From Euborellia annulipes (lineage: Eukaryota; Arthropoda; Insecta; Dermaptera; Anisolabididae), in NCBI GenBank assembly GCA_023213315.1, contig JAKCPI010005273.1, positions 1 through 64,000 of the forward strand: a DNA stretch of 64,000 nt, in the 5' to 3' direction. The position numbers were made by a program, and so were the translations under genes. The notes under the pieces were generated by a model. That model was given only the letters and a program-made list of their open reading frames with translations, was not told the DNA's origin and did no database searches. Of this stretch, positions 61,801-64,000 are shown in pieces (the first letter of the stretch is position 1; each line of letters starts with the position of its first letter).

Positions 61801-63375
61801 TTCTCATTTCAATAAAAGGAGTTTGAGGACTTAATAAAATCCCGAGGGCGTCCGGCGCATGCGTAGTGAGGAAGATCACATGCGCAGTAACGCAAAGCAA
61901 TACGCTTTTCCTTAATGCGCATGCGCCGGACGTTTAATCGAACAGACCTACAGGCAACCAAATTGAATTAGTAACAAAAATTGTAATTTTTGAAGTGAAC
62001 TCAAAAGGACTCAACCAAAAGGAAATAAATAAAGTATCGAATCGTTATCTTTCTCAGTAAGTTGATTTTGGAAATATAGATGTGATTTGTCGTGACAGAT
62101 TATATTATAATATGAACCAAATTAGTGATACAGTATAGTGCTTTGCGTTATAATAGCTTGTTGTATCAAGAAAAGTATTTTACTTGAGACTTCTCAAACA
62201 AACTTGTTAAGAAAATTTTGCTTGTCCTGAACAATTAGTGTTTAAAACTTCGTTGATAAAATACATCTTTTTTATTTACATCTCTTTTGGGTGGCTTCTC
62301 TTAGCTTATTAAAATCTAAAGCCAGGAAAACAAAACTTTTTTTAATAGGCAGCTTTAGGCTAGTTTAAATTTACTTAGTTTTCCTAACTTATCTCCAACG
62401 CCCCCCTTGCTTTCTTTTAATGAATATCTTAGATATTAAATTTTAATGGATGCAAGAGTGTTAATTGATAATCATTTGAACTTTATTGTTATTTGGTTAG
62501 AAAAGAAAATAAGAAAAGAAGAAAAAGTTATTGTTTATTTACTTGAGGAAGGCTGCAAAGCACCGAGAAGGTCCAGGCGATATAAATCATAAATCGCCCT
62601 CTGCGGTCTGGATCCGTCATTTGAAGGGGTTTCATGACCGAATAATACCTGCATTTTAGAAGGTCAGATGCGTTTAGTTTACTAGTCCAAAAACCTCACC
62701 AGCTGTTTTTTTTTTATTTGTTTCGAGAGAGAAGAGAGGGAACTGGGAATTGGGGATTATGTAAACATGTGCTGATCGGAATTTAATTAAATTAAAAAAA
62801 AATAAAATAAATAAACAGCATTATGGAGTACGTATCAAAGATGTTTTTTTTTTCTATATAAATAACATTTTGAATTGGTTAGGTAATTATTTAAATGAAT
62901 GCATAGGACAAAAAGAGAGGTAATCCAATCAAGACAAAATTTAACAAAAAATTCCCTTTTATAAATGACTATAATTATTATTACTGTATATTAGTGGCAA
63001 AAATGGCTGATGACCTTTTGCCAAAAATCGTTTAAATAAATAAATAAATAATTTTAATATTCCCATTATACTCTCTCCATCTCTCTATTTCAAAGTTACA
63101 AAAAAAAAATGCAGAAGCCAAAAAAAAAAAAATAAATAAATAAATATAAAGAAGAATGAAAGAAAAGAAAAAAAGAATAAGAAAGTTCATTACGCTTGCG
63201 GGAAATAGGAGAAGAAATTGGATTACCTATCTAGGCTGATGCAGACCAGAATAAAACTGCTGAGGAAGAGACCAAATGTCCTGAAGAAAGCCATGATCCG
63301 ACACATCATGTCACCTCCTCTCCAGCTGACTGTTGCCGCCCAAGCGATCTCCAAAGGCATGATCAGGAATGTCAC
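40708..63375 (-). CDS. AKHR: AKH/ACP/GnRH-type neuropeptide GPCR, TM2 to C-terminus (5' part outside window)
   Basis: Exons on the minus strand: 63,375-63,227; 62,648-62,543; 61,772-61,561; 50,355-50,236; 48,271-48,103; 42,788-42,653; 40,854-40,708. All have GT-AG borders and matching phases. The product covers TM2 to the tail: a Cys before TM3 (DMMCRIMAFFRTFG), DRYYSVMKPLQ after TM3, the ECL2 Cys in WYEQCVSYN, TM5 (GMVAMYFVPLCVFFYSYAS), LGFLSRAKIRTIKMT before TM6, WTPYNV in TM6 and CTNSCVNPVVYGIFN in TM7. These are hallmarks of the arthropod adipokinetic-hormone/RPCH receptor group. The ACP and corazonin receptors are close relatives that I cannot fully exclude. It is a plasma-membrane peptide-hormone receptor, probably coupled to energy mobilisation. 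TM1 and the start lie right of 64,000. The 11.2-kb intron between exons at 61.6 and 50.4 kb holds exons of an opposite-strand gene. Confidence 0.8.
41515..41645 (-). repeat. tRNA-like SINE
   Basis: Minus strand: GGGGCTAGGAGTAGTTGGTAAC (A box), TACCGCGACGCGTCGCGAGGTATCGG (B box lost), then AAGGCATTTGGATACCAATATG. It shares the TTGGTATCCAAATG(C/G) word with 21,010 and 60,570. Confidence 0.5.
41690..42450. repeat. Large foldback repeat interrupted by a MITE
   Basis: Left arm GAAGCGATAAGTATAGCGAATC...GGACATCTGGCTCATCATTTC; right arm GAGCCAGATATCCTTCTGGGG...CGATTCGCTATACTTTATCG. The inner arms also match (ATATGTTTTGGGGGCTGATGGTAG against CTACCATCAGCCCCCAAAACATAT). The right arm is split by the MITE at 42,153-42,390; the left arm shows the empty site (GGTACC). 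Confidence 0.75.
42153..42390. mobile_element. Mariner-type MITE nested in the foldback
   Basis: Ends CAGTGAGCGCCACAATTAAG and CTTAATTGTGGCGCTCACTG. TA flanks both sides, at a position where the undisrupted arm has a single TA. Same family as 54,053-54,274. Confidence 0.85.
42653..42788 (-). CDS. AKHR: Receptor gene, C-terminal tail exon
   Basis: Minus-strand acceptor GGGGTGCAG|CATCG (weak pyrimidine tract), phase 0 after the TM7 exon. It encodes HRGRSCDSRSTVASRISRGS, then SMGFSIQTNPSRNQIVIPEG and QLSLMG. Donor CTTATGG|GTAAAC. The Ser/Arg-rich sequence is typical of a GPCR cytoplasmic tail with phosphorylation sites. If the donor is not used, the frame runs on into AT-rich intron to a stop at 42,534. 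Confidence 0.65.
43180..44690. repeat. GC/AT-alternating tandem array, about 1.5 kb
   Basis: Some 20 repeats of a composite unit: AAATTTAATGAAAATTTCCC-TTTGA, a CCCCGGGGCCCTCGGGCTC-like GC block, AAGTAAAAATGGGAAAATTT, and an AAATTTCTCTTTG variant. Unit lengths vary, mostly through homopolymer length. It starts with a G-run of about 16 at 43,180. Minus-strand frames across it (43,211-44,448) are repeat readthrough. It lies in the receptor intron between 42,788 and 48,103. Confidence 0.85.
44700..45050. other. AT-rich intron DNA
   Basis: A pair of AATTAATAAAAAGAAATAAAAAAATT-like inverted stretches at 44,808-44,925 and nothing else. Confidence 0.5.
45057..45436 (+). mobile_element. HP1 fragment split by a hAT MITE
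   Basis: TGAGGTCCCCTGAATC before the MITE and CCTGAATCCAAAAAAGTGG...GAGCTAGGAGGTTG after it reproduce the HP1 core seen at 2280-2395 when the insert is removed. Confidence 0.75.
45087..45351. mobile_element. hAT-type MITE with 8-bp target duplication
   Basis: Ends CAGTGGCGGATTAA and TTAATCCGCCCCTG. CCTGAATC is duplicated at 45,079-45,086 and 45,352-45,359. G- and C-runs form the inner arms. Confidence 0.85.
45509..45576 (+). other. Candidate 5' leader exon b (68 nt)
   Basis: Acceptor TTGCTCTCTTTTTCAG|ATTCG, donor TTCAAT|GTGAGT. It is GC-richer than its surroundings, has stops in all frames and no ATG. It lies within the receptor intron on the opposite strand. Confidence 0.5.
45580..46370. 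other. Receptor intron DNA
   Basis: AT-rich, with a G-run at 45,769-45,781. No repeat partner identified. Confidence 0.45.
46395..46513. repeat. hAT-type MITE fragment (CAGCGTTTTCCAAACTG end)
   Basis: Contains GGCTAATATCCGCGACTCCC and the end CACAGTTTGGAAAACGCTG, matching one half of 55,608-55,841 and 57,998-58,256. The other end is replaced by a GC-rich CTGGCCAGG-containing stretch. Confidence 0.5.
46520..47035. other. Receptor intron DNA
   Basis: AT-rich; nothing recognised. Confidence 0.45.
47061..47272 (+). mobile_element. SINE family C, copy 2, with long target duplication
   Basis: GCTCAGGGGCCCACATC head, GACGGGCCGGCCTGTT middle and a (GAA)n tail. A 21-bp direct repeat beginning ACTTGCAATAACAAA flanks it at 47,040-47,060 and 47,273-47,293, with no mismatch. 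That is the signature of LINE-driven retroposition, and the insertion is recent. Confidence 0.9.
47295..48100. other. Receptor intron DNA
   Basis: AT-rich; nothing recognised. Confidence 0.45.
48103..48271 (-). CDS. AKHR: Receptor gene, TM7 exon
   Basis: Minus-strand acceptor TTTTTTTGTCAG|G completes the Trp codon begun in the TM6 exon. Encodes YWMHNESFDKVDLRVQKALF, IFACTNSCVNPVVYGIFNF and RTPPPRRGNMQHRTGSQ. NPVVY is the family's NPxxY motif. Donor TCTCAG|GTGAAT, phase 0. Because it ends in phase 0, it can join in frame either to the exon at 42,788 or to the open frame at 40,854. Confidence 0.9.
48345..49475 (+). pseudogene. PIF/Harbinger-like transposon remnant
   Basis: 48,953-49,297 encodes a segment with VKWKNKKRKRRWSKELYKL and INRFLHEHLF. 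It resembles the N-terminal part of Harbinger-type nucleases (basic KRRW motif, then an aromatic helix). No DDE core follows. The flanks hold reiterated TCAATCGATTGA words on both sides (near 48,380 and 49,335-49,455), which may be the decayed ends. A foldback sits inside. This similarity is moderate and judged by eye. Confidence 0.45.
48470..48985. repeat. Foldback repeat with hammerhead-like motif, receptor intron
   Basis: Arms of about 200 bp with their centre near 48,710 (CACAAATCTCTAGATCTCC / GGAGATCTAGAGATTTGTGG). The right arm has CTCA-CTGAGGA, a GACC...GGTC stem and GAAACC. The left arm has the same on the minus strand with CTGAGAA in place of CTGAGGA. It differs from the canonical core at GAAACGTC (CCAG follows). 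Confidence 0.6.
49480..50230. other. Receptor intron DNA
   Basis: Somewhat less AT-rich; nothing recognised. Confidence 0.45.
50236..50355 (-). CDS. AKHR: Receptor gene, TM6 exon
   Basis: Minus-strand acceptor TTATTTTTCAG|A. Encodes FRRSSLGFLSRAKIRTIKMT, VIIVLAFFVSWTPYNVMCLW. The basic end of ICL3 (AKIRTIKMT) and WTPYNV are strongly characteristic of the AKH-receptor group. Donor CCTTTG|GTGAGT, phase 2. Confidence 0.92.
50640..50900. repeat. Foldback repeat with hammerhead-like motif
   Basis: Left arm AGCCAGCATTTGATGGACCC and right arm GGGTCCATCAAATGCTGGCT. Near 50,797 the plus strand has GCA-CTGATGA, a GACTAG...CTAGTC stem and GAAATATT-TGC. The stem-III position is AU-rich instead of ACGU. 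Confidence 0.6.
50983..51232 (+). mobile_element. SINE family C, copy 3
   Basis: Same head and GACGGGCCGGCCTGTC middle, with tail AGAAGAAGAAGA. Probable target duplication ATTTTTTCAAA on each side (near 50,967 and 51,235). Confidence 0.8.
51450..51880 (-). pseudogene. Pseudogene of a multi-copy arthropod family of unknown function
   Basis: The minus strand encodes TKFLGNRKGPNFMFIVQNML, then LGCAMSLKLYFLNSDLDYF, ENFGVLSDELAEIYQQNVKE, IERRYQGR, a TGA at 51,645-51,647, and, in the same frame, NINVIADFCWMLKRELPD. Related sequences (GCNMSLKxHFLxSHLDFFPxNxGxxSDExGERFHQD...RYQGxW...ADYCWxLKRD) are abundant in arthropod and cnidarian genomes and often lie with mobile elements. The TGA falls where the family has Trp, so it is a nonsense change. 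There is no start and no upstream part. Confidence 0.65.
52005..52350 (-). mobile_element. HP1 repeat, internally deleted reverse copy
   Basis: From GTGATTGTCACACCAGATT through the core to the 5' hairpin at 52,290-52,347 (ACTTTCTCTTACTTATATGC on the minus strand). The inner part with the GTCTGTCTG stretch is deleted. Confidence 0.7.
52355..52660 (-). repeat. SINE fragments (tRNA-like)
   Basis: 52,365-52,432 on the minus strand has CATAGTTACGGTAGAGC (A-box-like) and AAGAGTTCGCATCCTG (B-box-like). 52,470-52,545 and 52,565-52,650 are bodies of related repeats (TTTCGGCATCAGAGGCC; GGCTACCGGGGGAC). Confidence 0.5.
52700..53625. other. Receptor intron DNA
   Basis: AT-rich; nothing recognised. Confidence 0.45.
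53632..54478 (+). mobile_element. HP1 repeat, complete copy split by a MITE
   Basis: 5' hairpin at 53,634-53,680 (ACTTTCTCTTACCTCTATAT...AGAGAGAGAGTA), full core, and 3' hairpin ending CCCACCAGATTTTTTT. The MITE at 54,053 splits CTCTTGTACTCCATAGG. The open frames in the 3' hairpin on both strands are artefacts. Confidence 0.85.
54053..54274. mobile_element. Mariner-type MITE nested in HP1
   Basis: Ends CAGTGAGCGTCACAATTAAG and CTTAATTGTAGCGCTCACTG, with TA duplicated. The empty site is visible in the HP1 copy at 2612 (CTCTTGTACTCC). Confidence 0.9.
54985..55080 (-). repeat. tRNA-like SINE head
   Basis: Minus strand: GGGGCTTGGTGTAGAGGTTAGC (A box) and GTCGCGGGTTCGGACCCCAGG (B box), a well-preserved head. 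Confidence 0.65.
55190..55330 (-). repeat. tRNA-related SINE (type B) fragment
   Basis: GGCATCTGAGGCCATTTAGACGC, TCAATCGATTGGTATCCAAG and the diverged B-box region GGTCGAGATTTGGTATCCC (minus strand). Confidence 0.5.
55608..55841. mobile_element. hAT-type MITE (CAGCGTTTTCCAAACTG)
   Basis: Ends CAGCGTTTTCCAAACTGTGAGG and AAAGTTTGGAAACCAGTG. The flanks ATTTAAAG and ACTTAAAG match at 7 of 8 positions. Related pieces lie at 46,395, 57,000-57,430 and 57,998. Confidence 0.75.
56640..56875 (-). repeat. Full-length tRNA-derived SINE with (TG)n tail
   Basis: On the minus strand, in order: CTCGGTGTAGTTGGTAGCGT (A box), GTCGAGGGTTCGGACCCCTG (B box), AATGCCTGGACCCCCAATAT, TATATGGCCTGAGTTGCCG, AAAAGACTG and a (TG)n tail. 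This is the best-preserved copy of the type-A family. Confidence 0.8.
57000..57430. repeat. hAT MITE copy containing a foldback
   Basis: GGGCGAATATTGGCCACC at the left and GGCGTGGTAACATAAAGTTTG at the right match the 55,608 MITE. Between 57,105 and 57,290 lies an inverted repeat that includes, on the minus strand, CTTAAGA-AGGCC-GAAACGTC (a hammerhead-like motif with its stem II collapsed). Confidence 0.5.
57821..57895 (+). other. Candidate 5' leader exon c (75 nt)
   Basis: Acceptor T-run...TTTTTTGCAG|ATTTG and donor CGCAAAAG|GTGAGT, both strong. There is no ATG. One frame is open across this exon and runs into exon d before a stop at 58,443, but it has no start. Confidence 0.55.
57998..58256. 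mobile_element. hAT-type MITE with 8-bp target duplication
   Basis: Ends CAGTGCTTTCCAAACTTTATG and CACAGTTTGGAAAACGCTG. CTTTAGGT is duplicated at 57,990-57,997 and 58,257-58,264. It lies in the intron between leader exons c and d. Confidence 0.85.
58386..58518 (+). CDS. First coding exon of a rightward gene (start at 58,491)
   Basis: Acceptor TTTTTTCTCTTGCAG|GCTTTG, donor GATTAT|GTGAGT. The first 105 nt are leader with no ATG. The first ATG is at 58,491 (context CATCATGGC) and opens MAAAGSSRL plus one base of the next codon. The GC-rich start is in marked contrast to the surroundings. Exons a-d joined give about 319 nt of leader without a single ATG, where about five would be expected by chance. 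The rest of the protein lies beyond a very long intron, right of the window. I cannot identify the gene from nine residues. Confidence 0.6.
58857..59080 (+). mobile_element. SINE family C, copy 4
   Basis: Head GCTCAGGGGCCCACATC, GACGGGCCGGCTTGTT middle, tail AAAGAAAGAAGAAG. The target duplication CTTTCTTGCCGA lies on both sides. Confidence 0.85.
59085..59470. other. AT-rich intron DNA
   Basis: Nothing recognised. Confidence 0.45.
59480..59776. mobile_element. hAT-type MITE (CATGGGCGTACCCAG) with 8-bp duplication
   Basis: Inverted ends CATGGGCGTACCCAG and CTGGGTACGCCCATG. TAATAGTA is duplicated at 59,472-59,479 and 59,777-59,784. The interior has several runs of nine or ten G. Confidence 0.85.
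59825..59889. repeat. Perfect-looking short hairpin
   Basis: ATTCAATAAGACATGT...TTTTTTATTG pairs with CAATAAAAAACACATGTCTT across a 7-nt loop, with one 2-3-nt bulge. The size and shape resemble a microRNA precursor, but it could equally be a decayed MITE. Confidence 0.4.
59890..60350. other. AT-rich intron DNA with a CCGAAACGTC remnant
   Basis: At 60,285-60,350, CCCTAAGGACTG...GTCCGAAACGTCTCTC looks like a weak relic of the hammerhead-like repeat family. Otherwise nothing. Confidence 0.4.
60360..60665 (-). repeat. HP1 fragment followed by a tRNA-derived SINE
   Basis: 60,360-60,440 has HP1 3'-end wording (ACATCAGATTTTTTGCGACG). 60,445-60,660 is, on the minus strand, a type-A SINE with CTTGGCGTAGTTGGTAGCGC, GTCGAGGGTTCGAATCCCAG (a canonical B box) and the CGGTTATCG...TTGCCGAAAAGACTGTGTGTA tail. 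Confidence 0.7.
60670..61555. other. AT-rich intron DNA
   Basis: Nothing recognised. Confidence 0.45.
61561..61772 (-). CDS. AKHR: Receptor gene, TM4 end, ECL2, TM5 exon
   Basis: Minus-strand acceptor TTCTGCCACAG|GCTGCC, phase 0. Encodes AAIFHVEQHPVHTWYEQCVS, YNVLPSRVHEFLYVLFGMVA, MYFVPLCVFFYSYASILAEI and FRRSRAAGIDR. The Cys in WYEQC is the ECL2 partner of the TM3 Cys. FHVEQHP...WYEQCV is highly diagnostic of AKH-type receptors. Donor GATAG|GTGAGA, phase 2. Confidence 0.93.
61846..61936. repeat. Short inverted repeat with GCGCATGCGC
   Basis: GCGTCCGGCGCATGCG...GCGCATGCGCCGGACG flank about 50 bp with CACATGCGCAGTAACGC. It is a GC-rich foldback in a receptor intron and contains NRF1-like words. 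Confidence 0.6.
62543..62648 (-). CDS. AKHR: Receptor gene, DRY / TM4 exon
   Basis: Minus-strand acceptor TAAAATGCAG|G completes the Arg of DRY. Encodes YYSVMKPLQMTDPDRRGRFM, IYIAWTFSVLCSLPQ. ICL2 has the family's KPL motif and TM4 has the conserved Trp. Donor CCTCAA|GTAAAT, phase 0. Confidence 0.92.
62655..63220. other. Receptor intron DNA
   Basis: AT-rich with AAATA/TAAA simple repeats (63,030-63,150). No gene. Confidence 0.5.
63227..63375 (-). CDS. AKHR: Receptor gene, TM2-TM3 exon
   Basis: Minus-strand acceptor AATTCTTTGCAG|GTGACA. Encodes VTFLIMPLEIAWAATVSWRG, GDMMCRIMAFFRTFGLFLSS, FILVCISLDR, i.e. the end of TM2, ECL1, the disulphide Cys and TM3 up to the split DRY motif. Donor GATAG|GTAATC, phase 2. 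The preceding exon (N-terminus, TM1, start of TM2) is not in the window. Confidence 0.92.
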
Positions 63376-63389
63376 CTGCAAAGAATTTA

Positions 63390-63775
63390 GTTTTACTTTC
63401 TCTTATCTATACATGTGAGAAAGTATTGCGATTCTAACAAAAATTCGATGTCGAGATTTTGATGGAAATACGTTTTGAGGTCACCTGAGTCCAAAAATGT
63501 TGGTCCGGCAAATTGGTCTGTCTGTGTGTAACGATTTTAAGCATGAAGGAAATAAGCTACTAGGTTGAAATTTTATATTTAAGTTAGGTACCCTTCCGGA
63601 CAAGCTTTTGAACAAAATCGGCCAATAAATTCTAGTATTTTACTGACTTTACTAACTTGTATGCTGTGAAGTACTTTTTCAGTTTTTTTCGATTTTCTCA
63701 AAATTGGCAAATTCAACTACAAAAATTTTTCGTGAAAATTGTTTGAAGTAGGCCTACACTTTACTGATGTCGTAT
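63390..63775 (+). mobile_element. HP1 repeat, 5' two-thirds
   Basis: TTTTACTTTCTCTTATCTA hairpin, ATTCGATGTCGAGATTTTG, TTGAGGTCACCTGAGTCC, AATTTAAGTTAGGTACCC-like core and TTTCAGTTTTTTTCGATTTTC. The 3' hairpin is missing. It abuts the receptor exon at 63,375 by 15 bp on the upstream (intron) side. Confidence 0.7.
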
Positions 63776-63904
63776 TTCCATTTTCCTCTCTTCCTTCCAT
63801 AGACCCGATGTTAAATCCCTTTGGAGATTTGCATGTTAATTTCGATTCAAACGGGGAACGTTTTACATATTTAAAAAAAATATATACAATCAGGATTCGC
63901 AGGG

Positions 63905-64000
63905 ACTTTGCAGCCAGGAGATAAAATAAAAAAATCTTTTAATTAATTTTTATTTGCCGACGTTTCGGCCGCCAATCACGACCTTCATCAGGGCAAATAT
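63905..64000. repeat. Left arm of a hammerhead-like element at the window edge
   Basis: Minus strand: TTTGCC-CTGATGA, stem GGTCG...CGGCC, then GAAACGTC-GGCAAA, with 6-bp complementary flanks. GCAGCCAGGAGATAAAAT precedes it, as in the other foldbacks. The second arm, if any, is beyond 64,000. Confidence 0.6.

Noticed and set aside
1..64000. CRISPR arrays, bacterial operons, rRNA genes
   Set aside because: The repeats are interspersed eukaryotic elements; no spaced direct-repeat array or rRNA sequence is seen.

Overview
This is nuclear DNA from a eukaryote, almost certainly an animal and most likely an arthropod (insect or crustacean; I cannot resolve the order). It is very AT-rich and full of introns with GT-AG borders. 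It is packed with SINEs, MITEs and foldback repeats, and the one receptor gene I can place belongs to the arthropod adipokinetic-hormone/GnRH-type family. No bacterial operons, CRISPR arrays, rRNA genes or convincing tRNA genes are visible.

Layout. Positions 1-26,700 hold no protein gene that I can support. They contain repeats (a hairpin-ended element family, tRNA-related SINEs, mariner-, pogo- and hAT-type MITEs, a decayed LINE 3' end), a few GC-richer patches and one exon-like segment at 22,285. From 26,745 to 37,307 on the plus strand lies an eight-exon gene for a roughly 702-residue protein with one C-terminal PDZ domain. All its splice phases agree, but exon 5 carries one extra A that breaks the frame. 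From 40,708 to 63,375 on the minus strand lie seven exons of a rhodopsin-class GPCR (AKH/ACP/GnRH-receptor group, TM2 to the C-terminal tail); its 5' exons lie beyond the right edge. The two genes converge tail to tail.

Interleaved with the receptor on the opposite strand are four plus-strand exon-like blocks (39,114; 45,509; 57,821; 58,386). Joined, they give a leader of about 319 nt with no ATG, ending at a start codon at 58,491. This looks like the 5' end of a second plus-strand gene whose coding exons lie to the right of the window.

The most unusual content is in the repeats. First, several long foldback repeats carry a hammerhead-ribozyme-like motif (CTGANGA, a hairpin, GAAACGTC, and complementary flanks), as expected of Penelope-like or retrozyme-related elements. 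Second, a multi-copy element of about 650 bp has a different hairpin at each end, with its 5' terminal 14-mer repeated in inverted form inside the 3' hairpin. Third, several MITEs have visible target-site duplications and nested insertions, which allow relative dating from this window alone. A GC-rich array of about 1.5 kb at 43.2-44.7 kb is unlike everything around it.
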